Origin: JBDTES01 sp039922435
Lineage (GTDB): Bacteria > Patescibacteriota > Saccharimonadia > Saccharimonadales > UBA4665
Length of the DNA stretch: 64,000 bases
NCBI GenBank assembly: GCA_039922435.1
Contig: JBDTES010000018.1
Coordinates: forward strand, 1 to 64,000
Direction of reading: 5' to 3'
Shown here: positions 1 to 11,437 of the stretch, one piece after another
Numbering within the stretch: the stretch's first letter is position 1
Layout of the letters: the number at the start of each line of letters is the position of its first letter
The notes under the pieces: generated by a model
Told to the model about the DNA's origin: nothing
Databases searched by the model: none
What the model saw: the letters and a program-made list of their open reading frames with translations, nothing else
Translations under genes and position numbers: made by a program

Positions 1-2209
<2,209 letters not shown>

Positions 2210-2428
2210 CATCTCTAATTCACCAGACTTGATCTTCCGATTTTGTGAGTAATGACGGTGTTTAATTTCAATATATTTAGCAAATGAAACCTTTTTTAGA
2301 AATATCAATTGCTGGTGAGTTGGTTGACCCTTGGGCTAGCTCGTGGCTACACCTTAGAATATCCTTTACAAACCCGTTAAGTCAGGGTACGATAAAACCT
2401 ATAACATTAGTAAGTGGAGGCTATATAG

Positions 2429-3181
2429 ATGTTTAGTAAAAATAAATTTGCGATGCTCCTAAGTGAGTTCTTGGGTACCGCAGTCTTAACGCTGGCCGTT
2501 TTAAGTGTCAGCAAGTCGATTGGTTATCCGTTCTTCGTGTCGTTCGCGGCTGGTTTGACGATAATCTTAATGACATTGGCTCTCGGTAATATATCGGGTG
2601 CTATCTTTAACCCAGCTATGACAATTGGGCTATGGACGGTTCGCAAGATCCGCTCATTACAAGCAATAGTTTACTTGGTAGTTCAGTTATTAGGAGGCTG
2701 GGTTGCCTACCTACTGTTCTTTAAATTCTTTGTAAAGGTACCAGTATCTAGTACTCAAGCGGCTTTTGATTCTCACGTACTGGTAGCAGAAGCTATTGGT
2801 GCATTTATCTTTGCCTTTGGTTGGGCAGCTGCTATATACCAGAAGTTTAATGTCTACGCTAAGGCTATCACTATTGGTGGCGCCTTTGCCCTAGGTATTA
2901 TCGTCGCTTCACTTGGTTCAAGTGGTCTAATTAACCCAGCCGTTGCCCTAGGCACACACAGCTGGGACCTACTAGGTTCGATGGGCTGGGGCACCTACGT
3001 GCTTGGTCCAGTCCTAGGTGGTGTGATTGGCTTTAACTTGTACAACCTACTATTTGTAGAAACCGAAGTAGCTGAAGCTAAGGTGGCTAAAGTGACTGCA
3101 CCCAAAGCGGTTGCCGTTAAGCCAGCCCGAAAAGTAGTTGCTAAGAAGTCTACTAAGAAAACTACTCGTCGCGCTAAATAA
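2429..3181 (+). CDS. Aquaporin/MIP family channel with Lys-rich tail
   Basis: A 250-residue major intrinsic protein with six predicted membrane helices and both pore motifs: NPA at residues 61-63 (SGAIFNPAMT) and NPA at 169-171 (SGLINPAVALG). It would pass water or small neutral solutes. The arginine that normally follows the second NPA (NPAR) and forms the selectivity filter is Val here, so the pore may be wider or have another specificity. The last 35 or so residues form an Ala/Lys/Val-rich basic cytoplasmic tail ending KKSTKKTTRRAK. The ATG has a strong ribosome binding site (GTGGAGG). It is a single-gene unit followed by an intrinsic terminator. Confidence 0.9.
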   Translation: MFSKNKFAMLLSEFLGTAVLTLAVLSVSKSIGYPFFVSFAAGLTIILMTLALGNISGAIFNPAMTIGLWTVRKIRSLQAIVYLVVQLLGGWVAYLLFFKFFVKVPVSSTQAAFDSHVLVAEAIGAFIFAFGWAAAIYQKFNVYAKAITIGGAFALGIIVASLGSSGLINPAVALGTHSWDLLGSMGWGTYVLGPVLGGVIGFNLYNLLFVETEVAEAKVAKVTAPKAVAVKPARKVVAKKSTKKTTRRAK

Positions 3182-3215
3182 TTAGCTAACAACCAGTAGA
3201 TAAAATATAAAACTT

Positions 3216-3242
3216 GCTCCGGGCTCACCCGGAGCTTTTTTA
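3216..3242 (+). terminator. Intrinsic terminator after the aquaporin gene
   Basis: An 8-base-pair GC-rich perfect stem (GCTCCGGG / CCCGGAGC) with a CTCA loop, followed directly by a run of seven T. It lies 34 bases downstream of the channel gene stop. Confidence 0.93.
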
Positions 3243-3343
3243 TACCTATTTGTTTGAAATCCAAGACTCCCCGGTTAATGGCTTAATACTTATTGGTTGA
3301 GAGTTACTGGTTCTGAACAGAGTCCAACAATTATAGTATTGTT

Positions 3344-6300
3344 CTATATCTTGTTGTTTATCAGATCGTCTTCAAGCTGTCTAATGCCAACAATAGTAGC
3401 GTTGTACTGGCTGACATCGGGCATATTAAGCGTTTGAACGTGTTGCCACATAGTAATCAGTAGTTGCTTAGTCTTAGCTAGCTCATCATCGGCAAAGTCT
3501 AGGCTTAAGTAATTAACCACCCCAGATGAATCTGGTTCGATAAACTCTAGACGGCCACTTGTTACTTTATAACCTTTGTAGCTGTGTGATCCTTCGATTA
3601 GGAGCTTGTAGCAGTATAGTTGACGCAGGTATTTGTGGAGCTTGGCATCAGACTTCCACTTGGTAAACGATGGACCGGTCTTATAATCGATTACGGTGAT
3701 AGTTTTGGCTTTGGTGTCTATATCGAGGCGGTCAATTTTACCAGACAGGTGGGCTTCGTCCACAAAAACACCTTCATTTTTAAAATTCTTTTCGGCTAAG
3801 CTACCCGGTACAAACGATTGTCCCCTCTTTTCGATAAAAGCAGTCAAGGCAAAGCTACCGCGTTCAAGTAGTAATTTGGTTTCGTTCTCGGTTAATTTGC
3901 GGTGTCGCATACGGCCCGAGAAGTAGCTAATTAAACTGTCTATATTGGGCATAGAACCGTTGAGGTTGAGTTGATTTTGAAACCACTGCAGCGATTCATG
4001 GATGGCGTTACCGAATTCGCCGCTAACCGACGGAGCTGATGGGAAGCGCAGGATCGTGTTAATAAAGAATTTGTCTGGGCCACCATAAATCAGATCACAA
4101 AAGGTATTTAAGTGAGTTGGGCTGAGTTGATAGTTCTTAATTCTATCCTCGAGCAGCGTACTAAGTGGTGTCTCATCAAGCCGTAGATGGCGAGCTCGCC
4201 AATCAGTTTGGAGAATTTCTAGATCTGGAGCGTTAAAATCGTCATATTTGACTAGGTTAAAGGGTGGCTCTAGGATACCAACGACAAATTTGTCGCCCTC
4301 GGCGGGCTGTTCATCTAGGAATTTTAAGCGGCTGGTTGCCTTCCCACTGTAATTACTTAACGAGTTAGTTAGCGTCAAACCAGTTTTAGCCCGTGTCAGG
4401 GCCACAAACAGCAGGCGTAGCCTCTCGTCTTCGCTGGCGCCGCTGTGTCTAATTGGCATAACATTAGCTGGCAGGGTTAATTTGTTGCTACTACCACCGC
4501 CGTTCCAGGTTTCGTTATTAACCGATAGTAGATAAACTTGATCAAACTCCAGACCCTTGGCCTTGTAGACAGTCATTAGTTGAATGCTATTACCTGATTG
4601 ATTATAGGGGCTAGTATTGAGCATGGGCTCGTCGGCGGCTTGGTAAGCCGTGATTAACTCTAGTAAGTTTTCAAGCTTTAATACTCTGTCTTCAGTGGCC
4701 TGATAATCACGCAGTTTGGTGCGCAGCACCGTCAAGTTAGATAACATATCGTGTAGCCAACTGCCGCCTAGATTTAGATAATAATCTTTAAGTGGTGACT
4801 CAAACTGCGTAATCGATTCATCGTTTAGAATCAGCGGATTGGTGCCAATGAGATAATCGAGTATAATTTCCAGTCGCTCAGTGGAAGTCTGGCCAGCTAA
4901 TGTAACAAAGAATAGGGCTACACTACGTAGATGTTCGTCGGCACTGCCGAGTAGCGATTCTGTCCAATTAGTCTGGTCAGTCTCACCTTTCCCGATCGAA
5001 AAAGCCGTTTGCCAAATTTGAACAGTCGGTATATTCCAGAACTCAAAGCTTAAAATTTGGGGCCACAGGCTGTCGGCCGCTTCGAAGTCGGCTTGGCTCA
5101 AACTTACGGCAAGATTCGCCATAGCCACTAATTCAGCTACAATTTGACTGTCCAGAATGTTTTCGCGCTTATCGTACCTAACTGGTAGGTTGTAGCTTTG
5201 GAGGTGACGGACCAGACCTTCTAATTGGACGTGACGGGGTGCCAAGACAGCGATTTGCCTCGGCTCGACACCATTTTCTATCTGCTCGGCTACGTGTTTG
5301 GCAACGTAGGCGTATTCGGCCACATTGCTCTGAAAATCGCGCCGCTCGATATTGGGTTTCGGTAATGATGAATTGGCAGCCGTTAAATCTTTGGTTAGGT
5401 CGTCGAAAGAATCGAACAGGCGTTCCTTGATTTGACCGGCAATTAGGCTGGCAGCCGTTAGAATCTCCGGCGCTGAGCGGTAATTCTCATGCAAGTTAAT
5501 GATAGCCACGTCTCGATATGACTTATAGAAATCCAGCATATTACTGAACTGAGCTCCCTGGAAGGCATAGATAGCCTGATCGTCATCGCCGACCGCCATT
5601 ACATTTGGCCTACCCTCAGAAGTTGGATTATTGGTCAGGAGATCAATTAGCCGGGCTTGGGCAGCGTTGGTGTCCTGATATTCGTCTAACATTATGTATA
5701 GATATTGTTCTTGCAAGCTGAAGCGTAGCTCGTCGTTTTGTTCAATCGCTTTAATACTCGCTAAGATCATGTCATCAAAGTCATATAGGCCACGCTTAGC
5801 TAATTCTTTTTGATAGCTTTCAAGCACGCTGGCCAGGCTGCGTAGCCGCTTGTTCTCTAACTTTCCGGCCAGTATAAACTGGTCAGTCGGATCTTTAATT
5901 AGCCACTTGTTCTTCCAGGCTGTTAGTGGCTTTGTGGAATTACTGCTGGCCGCTTCATCCAGTGCTTGGTCTAAATCTTGTAGAGTTAACGAGGCTAGGC
6001 TGCCAAAGGTCTTGTTGGCGGGGTTTTTGGGGGCATGAGCCTGAATAACTGCTCGAATTTTAGTAAAATAGCCCTCGGCTGCACTATATTTACTAGGCAT
6101 TTTACTGATGCCAGCAAATATTTGCGATATCTCCTGACTAGCCGACGCTAGATAAGCCTCATTTTCGTCAGACATCTCGATGATGATTTTGGGGGTGAGT
6201 AATGCCCTTTTGGCATCGCTAATAGTGCTAATGAGGTCACCGAGGTGATGCCGAGACTGCTTAAGTGGGTCGTTATAATTTAGCCCACTAACGATTCCAT

Positions 6301-6673
6301 CGATGATTTGATGTCTACCGAGGGTATCGACTGGGCTTTCTAGTCGTAAGTCGCTAAAGTACTCCGAAAACCGGTTAATGATATTACTGCCAAAAGCGTG
6401 GTAAGTACTGATATTAACGTCGTAGGCTGCCTGACCAATAAAGCTAGTCAGACGTTCCCGTATATTTAGTGCCCCGTTTTCGGTGAACGTCATGCAAAGA
6501 ATGTTTTGGGGCAATGTATCGGTTGATTCCAATATGTGAGCTACCCGGGCACTGAGTAGTTGAGTTTTACCAGTACCTGGCCCGGCTACCACTAAAACTG
6601 GACCGTCGATTGTATCGACGGCACGGCGCTGGGCCTTGTTTAGGCTTTTATAGACCTGTTTAAACTCTGCCAT
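3344..6673 (-). CDS. UvrD/Rep-type DNA helicase fused to a RecB-like nuclease domain
   Basis: A 1109-residue superfamily 1A helicase. Motif I is GPGTGKTQ at residues 31-38; motif II is DEYQDTNAAQARL; motif III is GDDDQAIYAFQGA; motifs V and VI are VYKAKGLEFDQVYLL and RLLFVALTRAK. The C-terminal 250 or so residues hold a PD-(D/E)XK nuclease core (GKIDRLDID then VIDYKTG). The combination resembles AddA/AddB-type or actinobacterial AdnAB-like ATP-dependent helicase-nucleases acting in double-strand break processing. No partner subunit lies next to it. A GATAAT -10 box lies 9 bases before the ATG, back-to-back with the promoter of the divergent gene at 6717. Confidence 0.92.
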   Translation of the reverse strand: MAEFKQVYKSLNKAQRRAVDTIDGPVLVVAGPGTGKTQLLSARVAHILESTDTLPQNILCMTFTENGALNIRERLTSFIGQAAYDVNISTYHAFGSNIINRFSEYFSDLRLESPVDTLGRHQIIDGIVSGLNYNDPLKQSRHHLGDLISTISDAKRALLTPKIIIEMSDENEAYLASASQEISQIFAGISKMPSKYSAAEGYFTKIRAVIQAHAPKNPANKTFGSLASLTLQDLDQALDEAASSNSTKPLTAWKNKWLIKDPTDQFILAGKLENKRLRSLASVLESYQKELAKRGLYDFDDMILASIKAIEQNDELRFSLQEQYLYIMLDEYQDTNAAQARLIDLLTNNPTSEGRPNVMAVGDDDQAIYAFQGAQFSNMLDFYKSYRDVAIINLHENYRSAPEILTAASLIAGQIKERLFDSFDDLTKDLTAANSSLPKPNIERRDFQSNVAEYAYVAKHVAEQIENGVEPRQIAVLAPRHVQLEGLVRHLQSYNLPVRYDKRENILDSQIVAELVAMANLAVSLSQADFEAADSLWPQILSFEFWNIPTVQIWQTAFSIGKGETDQTNWTESLLGSADEHLRSVALFFVTLAGQTSTERLEIILDYLIGTNPLILNDESITQFESPLKDYYLNLGGSWLHDMLSNLTVLRTKLRDYQATEDRVLKLENLLELITAYQAADEPMLNTSPYNQSGNSIQLMTVYKAKGLEFDQVYLLSVNNETWNGGGSSNKLTLPANVMPIRHSGASEDERLRLLFVALTRAKTGLTLTNSLSNYSGKATSRLKFLDEQPAEGDKFVVGILEPPFNLVKYDDFNAPDLEILQTDWRARHLRLDETPLSTLLEDRIKNYQLSPTHLNTFCDLIYGGPDKFFINTILRFPSAPSVSGEFGNAIHESLQWFQNQLNLNGSMPNIDSLISYFSGRMRHRKLTENETKLLLERGSFALTAFIEKRGQSFVPGSLAEKNFKNEGVFVDEAHLSGKIDRLDIDTKAKTITVIDYKTGPSFTKWKSDAKLHKYLRQLYCYKLLIEGSHSYKGYKVTSGRLEFIEPDSSGVVNYLSLDFADDELAKTKQLLITMWQHVQTLNMPDVSQYNATIVGIRQLEDDLINNKI

Positions 6674-6703
6674 TGCCTAATTATTATCGCACGTCTGGAG
6701 GGT

Positions 6704-6709
6704 TATAAT
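6704..6709 (+). promoter_or_regulatory. -10 box TATAAT, 7 bases before the ATG at 6717
   Basis: A perfect TATAAT with 7 bases to the start codon predicts transcription starting at or next to the ATG, giving a leaderless mRNA. No convincing -35 is visible. The divergent helicase gene has GATAAT at 6683-6688 on the other strand. Confidence 0.7.
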
Positions 6710-6716
6710 AAAGACT

Positions 6717-7229
6717 ATGAATGCATTGGTACTGGGTGGCCAGAGTATTAAGCACAAACAATGGGTGCGTGATGTTGCTGTGGCACTCAAACCACACTTC
6801 GAGGCAGTTGTTTATCTTGATTATATGCATTGGCAGACAGGCGAGGCTGATATTGACCTGGAATATGAGATTTTTCAGGCCGCAAATCTGGCTAAGAGTT
6901 TGGGTAATTATGTGATAGTTGCTAAATCAATTGGGGTAATTGTAGCTATATTAGCGATAGCTCGGGGTGTCATTACACCCCAAAAGTGTGTATTTGCTGG
7001 CTTTCCGCTAAATGTTGTCGAGTCGAGCCTACCAGAGGTAGCCAGTGCGCTTAAAAGTTTGCCACCAGTAACTTTTATACAGAATGGGGCTGATCCACTT
7101 GGCTCGGCTGGCTCGGTCCAAGCTTACTTAGATAGTTATTTAGCTTCTGGTTATAATCTTAAAATTATTCTTGGTAATACCCATGACTACCCGGACTTCA
7201 ATCTGTTAGTAGAGCTAGCTTTGAGATAA
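6717..7229 (+). CDS. Small alpha/beta-hydrolase-like protein
   Basis: A 170-residue protein whose layout fits a minimal alpha/beta hydrolase. A serine sits in a nucleophile-elbow-like turn (VAKSIGVIVA, about residue 68), an Asp lies in QNGADPLG (about 125) and a His in GNTHDYPD (about 160). The usual GxSxG has Ala for the first Gly. Substrate unknown. No signal peptide or membrane segment is visible, so it is probably cytoplasmic. The gene is probably leaderless. Its 3' end overlaps the convergent membrane-protein gene by 15 bases. Confidence 0.72.
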   Translation: MNALVLGGQSIKHKQWVRDVAVALKPHFEAVVYLDYMHWQTGEADIDLEYEIFQAANLAKSLGNYVIVAKSIGVIVAILAIARGVITPQKCVFAGFPLNVVESSLPEVASALKSLPPVTFIQNGADPLGSAGSVQAYLDSYLASGYNLKIILGNTHDYPDFNLLVELALR

Positions 7230-7682
7230 GATTAGACCAATTGGCATACTGATAAAGATTACGAGAATGATCGCGTAGAAGATGCTTCGCTGCCATGAAT
7301 GCTTAGCGCCATGAACGCTCGAGACTAGTAATACCATCGCTACAGCCAGTAAACCGCCACTAGCGTCAATTAGCCAGCTAATATCGGGGCTACTATTTTT
7401 TAAACCGGTGCCGAGTATTACTCCGATATTCCCCAGGTTATAAGCCGCAAAAGCCAAAACAGGCATCAGTTGATTTGGTTTCACTGTTAATAGGTATAAA
7501 CCAAGACCAAAACCAATCTGTAAGATACCAACTACTAAAACTAGATAGGCACTCGCCCAGGACGTAAACTCGCTGGGGTTATGAGCCGAGAAGGCGGCCA
7601 GAAAGCCTCCGGCTAGAATTGCTAATAACCCGAAACCACTAAATAGCTTTAGAATGACCTTATTATTGGAATAATTGCTCAT
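7215..7682 (-). CDS. Integral membrane protein, unknown
   Basis: A 155-residue hydrophobic protein with about five predicted membrane helices: near residues 10-30, 38-62, 73-92, 103-122 and 132-152. I do not recognise a named family. It has a single-gene layout; TAGAAT lies 6 bases before the ATG, which predicts a leaderless transcript. Confidence 0.7.
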   Translation of the reverse strand: MSNYSNNKVILKLFSGFGLLAILAGGFLAAFSAHNPSEFTSWASAYLVLVVGILQIGFGLGLYLLTVKPNQLMPVLAFAAYNLGNIGVILGTGLKNSSPDISWLIDASGGLLAVAMVLLVSSVHGAKHSWQRSIFYAIILVIFISMPIGLILSQS

Positions 7683-7688
7683 TAGCCT

Positions 7689-7694
7689 ATTCTA
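7689..7694 (-). promoter_or_regulatory. -10 box TAGAAT, 6 bases before the ATG at 7682
   Basis: On the minus strand TAGAAT is followed by AGGCTA and then ATG. The spacing places the transcription start at the start codon. Confidence 0.6.
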
Positions 7695-7713
7695 CAGTAA
7701 GTTACTATCTAAT

Positions 7714-8151
7714 TTAGTCGTCAATAAGTTGCGACCGTAGTAGTGATAACTGTCCAGCTAGCAGGCATAGGTCCGTATTACTGCGTGATCCATAAACCTC
7801 AAGTTTATAAAATGCGTCGGTTGGTAGTGTAGGGTCAAATTCGCGTAATAGGCGGCATTCTAGGGCGCACGTCAGAGCCCCATTGCCCAGCTTAGTTCCA
7901 GCAATAAGCGCTGATATTGCGGGTTCTTGCCTAGAGCCATCACTGTTAGAGTAAACGACATCAAACCAGTTAGCGCCACATGTTTGGCAATTGCATTTAC
8001 CTTGCCCGTGAGACAAATTTGGGCTTATCTGCTCTGGTGCTAAAGATTGAAGTGTAGTGTTGATCGAACGTAAGTCTGACTGTGGTAGTACTCCGAACAC
8101 AAAGTCTTCTACCTTATCAGACAATCGTTTATTAGGGATACTTTCTGACAT
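7714..8151 (-). CDS. Unknown soluble protein with a CxCxxC cluster
   Basis: A 145-residue protein with no membrane segment. A short central Cys motif (KCNCQTCGANW, about residues 52-62) and two further Cys near residue 95 (LTCALECRLL) could bind a metal or form disulfides. I recognise no family. It lies upstream of the membrane-protein gene in the same direction (31-base gap), so the two may be cotranscribed, although the membrane gene also has its own promoter-like box. Confidence 0.6.
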   Translation of the reverse strand: MSESIPNKRLSDKVEDFVFGVLPQSDLRSINTTLQSLAPEQISPNLSHGQGKCNCQTCGANWFDVVYSNSDGSRQEPAISALIAGTKLGNGALTCALECRLLREFDPTLPTDAFYKLEVYGSRSNTDLCLLAGQLSLLRSQLIDD

Positions 8152-8309
8152 AACTTCGACTTTTCCCCTATAAATCTATTTTGTATTTAAGTTAGCTATT
8201 ACTCACTACTTGGCGGGCCTCTGTTATAAGGTGGAAATTATATAATTATAACGTGGCACGGCAAGTAGATTTTAGGGTCTAATTTGCAATGGCTTTTGGT
8301 TGGAAGTAG

Positions 8310-9512
8310 CTAGACGATATCGCCGCAGATCGGGCAGTTATGATCTGGCACAAACTCTTGGAGCCATTGCTCGCTGGCTTCAATTGGGTTCTCTAAATCA
8401 TTAAAAGCCATGACATCGGCGGATTCACGCAAGAACCAGCCGAGCCAGCCGTAGATGTGTACTTTACCCCACTCGACAGCTGCCCAATGGGGACCAGCTG
8501 GAATAACGTAAACGGGTTTTTTGGGACGATAAGCTAATTTAGGTTCGTCCTCGATTTCTTTAACGAAGTTATGAGTTACAAACTCGGCATCATATTGGGC
8601 GGTCTGAGCTAGTCCGCTATATGGCGTATCGGCATTATCACCAATTACGTAAACTTCGTCTTCTTTAACCCCGGTTCGCAAGAATTCATCAGTGTTAACC
8701 TTATGTCGCTTAGTCAGTTCAAAGCTGTTTTCGCTAAAGAACGGGCTGTTAGCTTGGCCGGCTGTCCAGATAACCGTGTGGCTGCGGATAGGCTTGCCAC
8801 TGACCATAAGAGCATCGGCTGTAGCACCTTCTACTTTTTTACCTAAACGAAGTCGAATACCTAATTTACGGAGCTGCCTCTCGATAGATCGACCAACTGA
8901 TTTCTTCATACGCGGCATTAAGTGTGGAGCCCCTTCGACCAAATCTATATGAATTCTGTGCTGTCTTGCGTCTAGACCGTGGTTCTTCATGATTTGTTTC
9001 AGATAACTTGGTAATTGGCCGGCTAGTTCAATTCCGGTAGCACCCCCGCCCACAATAACGTAGCTCGCGTCTGGCTGTTTGTCGTCGATAAGTTGGCGAT
9101 GCAAATGAGTTTTGAGCTCTTCGACTTCCTGGATAGTCTTAATACCGTAGCTGTAGTCGGCTAGTCCGGGAATTCCGAAATAGTTAGTCTCGACACCTAG
9201 AGCTAAGACTATGGCGTCATATGGCAGGTCGTGATTAGACTCTGTCTTAAGTATTTTAGCTGGGCGATCTAGTTTAATTGCTTTATCGATAATCAATCTG
9301 ACTTTTTTGCCAGCTAGGATGCGGCCTAGGGGGATTCGAGATACTCTGTTAGTTACACCAGTAACAGTTCGATATAGGCTCGGAAAATACCAAAAATCAG
9401 GTCTTTCTGACACCAAGGTTACGTCAAATCGATCATCGGCCGAAAGCAGTAGCGCAGTTCTGGTGCCACCAAAGCCCCCACCGACCACTAGAATATGTTT
9501 TTTTTGCGTCAT
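8310..9512 (-). CDS. ndh: Type II NADH:quinone oxidoreductase (NDH-2)
   Basis: A 400-residue flavoprotein with an FAD-binding Rossmann motif at the N-terminus (VVGGGFGGTRTALLL, residues 8-22) and a second dinucleotide motif for NADH (VIVGGGATGIELAG, about residues 152-165). The later segments VYVIGDNADTPYSGLAQTA and WLGWFLRESADV match the NDH-2 family. It would oxidise NADH and reduce quinone at the membrane face without pumping protons. The last eight residues (CPICGDIV) form an unusual C-terminal CxxC. A TAAAAT -10 lies 8 bases before the ATG. Its neighbours are an FAD dehydrogenase and cyoABCDE, so it is probably the main electron entry point. Confidence 0.9.
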   Translation of the reverse strand: MTQKKHILVVGGGFGGTRTALLLSADDRFDVTLVSERPDFWYFPSLYRTVTGVTNRVSRIPLGRILAGKKVRLIIDKAIKLDRPAKILKTESNHDLPYDAIVLALGVETNYFGIPGLADYSYGIKTIQEVEELKTHLHRQLIDDKQPDASYVIVGGGATGIELAGQLPSYLKQIMKNHGLDARQHRIHIDLVEGAPHLMPRMKKSVGRSIERQLRKLGIRLRLGKKVEGATADALMVSGKPIRSHTVIWTAGQANSPFFSENSFELTKRHKVNTDEFLRTGVKEDEVYVIGDNADTPYSGLAQTAQYDAEFVTHNFVKEIEDEPKLAYRPKKPVYVIPAGPHWAAVEWGKVHIYGWLGWFLRESADVMAFNDLENPIEASEQWLQEFVPDHNCPICGDIV

Positions 9513-9600
9513 TCAGGCTAATTTTAACAATAAGCACGAGCCTATTCAAATATAAAATGATAAACTCCGATGTTAATCAGTAAAAATTTTTTGCGAAAAT

Positions 9601-11292
9601 GTGTTTAAAGCGGTAAGCTTTAGTGGTATGGATGAAATAAAAAAGCGTTTGGGCCTATTAGGGTTTGCTGGCGAGATAGACGACAGCCTAGAAACACGAG
9701 ACTTTTATAGTCACGATGCCTCGATGTTTGAGATTCGACCACAACTAGTTGTCAAGCCTAAGAATAGTAAAGATGTTCAGACTTTAATTAAATTAATAGC
9801 CGATCGTAAGACTGCCCAACCGGAACTATCGTTGACGGCCCGCAGTGCTGGTACTGATATGGCTGGTGGTGCTATTAATGATTCAATTATAGTCGACTTT
9901 AATAAGCACTTTACTAAGGTTGAGAGCGTTAGCGCTACCGAAGCCCAGACTCAACCAGGTGTATTTTACCGTGATTTTGAAGTTGAAACATTAAAATACG
10001 GCTCACTTATGCCGTCCTACCCGGCAAGTCGCGATTTGTGTACAGTCGGTGGCATGGTTGCTAACAATTCTGGTGGCGAAAAAAGCCTAGAGTATGGCAA
10101 AGTTAAAGATTTTGTTAACGAATTGCACGTGGTCTTTAGTGATGGTAAGGAATATATAGTAAAGCCACTAAATAAGCCCGAACTTGATAAGAAAATTGCT
10201 CAGAAAGATTTTGAAGGCAATATTTACAAGCGAATTTATGAACTGTGCGAAAAGCACTACGACGAGATTAAAGAAGCTGAGCCAAAGGTTAGTAAGAATT
10301 CGATGGGTTATACGCTCTGGGAAGTTTGGGACCGCCAAACTGGAGTGTTTGATTTAACTAAATTAATAGTTGGGTCGGAAGGTACGCTAGGTTTTGTGAC
10401 AGATATAAAGTATCGTCTCGTACCGCACAGGCCACACTCGGGACTACTAGTTCTATTCTTAAAAGATATTAAGGACTTAGGCGAGCTTATTCCTAAAGTT
10501 CTAACCCATAAACCGTCGACCTTTGAGTGCTTTGATGATGCTACGTTGCTGCTTTCAATCAAATTCATGCCTTATTTCCTAAAAATGCTTGGTTTTAAGA
10601 AGTTTATTAACCTTTTGATTAATTTGATCCCAGATGGCCTACAACTGTTACGTGGTATTCCTAAGATGATTCTGATGGTTGAATTCGAAGGTCAAACCGA
10701 AGACGAAGTTCGTGAAAAGATTAAGAATTTACACCGAGAACTCCACAAGCGGCGGGCCCGCTACGAGATCAATGGCTTCGAAGAAGACGCTACTGAGGGT
10801 AAGAGTGAGAAGTTTTGGATTATGCGTCGTCATAGTTTTAACTTGCTGCGTTCTAAAGTTAAAGACAAGCATACTGCTCCGTTTATTGATGACTTTATCG
10901 TTCGGCCTGAATATCTGGTACAGTTTTTACCGAAACTTCGTAAGATTATTAAAAAGTACAAACTGTTTGCCACTATTCAAGGACATATTGGTGATGGGAA
11001 TTTTCATGTAATTCCGCTGATGAAGATTGAGGATCCTAAAGAAAAGGCTAAGTTGCTCCCGGCTATGAAAGAAGTTGATAATTTGGTTTTGAAATACCAC
11101 GGCTCCCTATCTGGTGAACATGGTGATGGCCTGGTTCGCGGCCCATGGCTCGAAGCCCAATATGGCAAACCGATACTAAAACTGTTTCGGGAGGTTAAAG
11201 ATATATTTGATCCAGAGCACATCTTCAACCCACACAAAAAGGCTAATGCCGATTGGGATTACAGCTTTTCTCACCTCCGCGACCATTTCTAG
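9601..11292 (+). CDS. FAD-linked oxidase, D-lactate/glycolate dehydrogenase type
   Basis: A 563-residue member of the FAD-binding type 4 (PCMH-like) family with a GlcD/DLD C-terminal domain. The FAD-binding half shows TARSAGTDMAGGAI (near residue 80) and CTVGGMVANNSGGEKSLEYG (near 150). The C-terminal half shows GHIGDGNFHVIPL and SGEHGDGLVRG, the metal and substrate histidine motifs. It would oxidise a 2-hydroxy acid such as D-lactate or glycolate and pass electrons to quinone. No Fe-S domain is attached. The start is uncertain: GTG at 9601 gives this length, and an in-frame ATG at 9628 (MDEIKKRLGLLG) is a good alternative. Confidence 0.88.
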   Translation: MFKAVSFSGMDEIKKRLGLLGFAGEIDDSLETRDFYSHDASMFEIRPQLVVKPKNSKDVQTLIKLIADRKTAQPELSLTARSAGTDMAGGAINDSIIVDFNKHFTKVESVSATEAQTQPGVFYRDFEVETLKYGSLMPSYPASRDLCTVGGMVANNSGGEKSLEYGKVKDFVNELHVVFSDGKEYIVKPLNKPELDKKIAQKDFEGNIYKRIYELCEKHYDEIKEAEPKVSKNSMGYTLWEVWDRQTGVFDLTKLIVGSEGTLGFVTDIKYRLVPHRPHSGLLVLFLKDIKDLGELIPKVLTHKPSTFECFDDATLLLSIKFMPYFLKMLGFKKFINLLINLIPDGLQLLRGIPKMILMVEFEGQTEDEVREKIKNLHRELHKRRARYEINGFEEDATEGKSEKFWIMRRHSFNLLRSKVKDKHTAPFIDDFIVRPEYLVQFLPKLRKIIKKYKLFATIQGHIGDGNFHVIPLMKIEDPKEKAKLLPAMKEVDNLVLKYHGSLSGEHGDGLVRGPWLEAQYGKPILKLFREVKDIFDPEHIFNPHKKANADWDYSFSHLRDHF

Positions 11293-11299
11293 TTAGTAG

Positions 11300-11349
11300 C
11301 TTAGGCTTGATTTGTACTAGTTTAGTTAGCCTAAGTTAAGGGTTTTTTG
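11300..11349 (+). terminator. Possible terminator after the FAD dehydrogenase
   Basis: An 8-base-pair perfect inverted repeat (CTTAGGCT / AGCCTAAG) with a 20-base loop. A TTTTTT run follows seven bases later. The long loop and displaced T run make it a weak call. Confidence 0.4.
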
Positions 11350-11400
11350 TTACTTATCCACGAACCACCAATTATTTGATGCTAGACATAAGTCTTGTGC

Positions 11401-11406
11401 TACAAT
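11401..11406 (+). promoter_or_regulatory. -10 box TACAAT upstream of cyoA
   Basis: TACAAT sits 31 bases before the cyoA ATG, leaving a leader of about 25 bases. That leader holds a Shine-Dalgarno-led four-codon ORF (ATG at 11421, stop TAG at 11433-11435) ending 2 bases before cyoA. Confidence 0.5.
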
Positions 11407-11420
11407 TAAGCGCAAGGATT

Positions 11421-11435
11421 ATGGGTGCTCGTTAG
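11421..11435 (+). other. Four-codon upstream ORF before cyoA
   Basis: ATG GGT GCT CGT TAG is preceded by AAGGA at a 2-base spacing, and its stop ends 2 bases before the cyoA ATG. The cyoA start has no closer Shine-Dalgarno of its own. This arrangement suggests termination-reinitiation coupling, or simply a Shine-Dalgarno acting at a long distance (about 19 bases). Confidence 0.35.
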
Positions 11436-11437
11436 AA

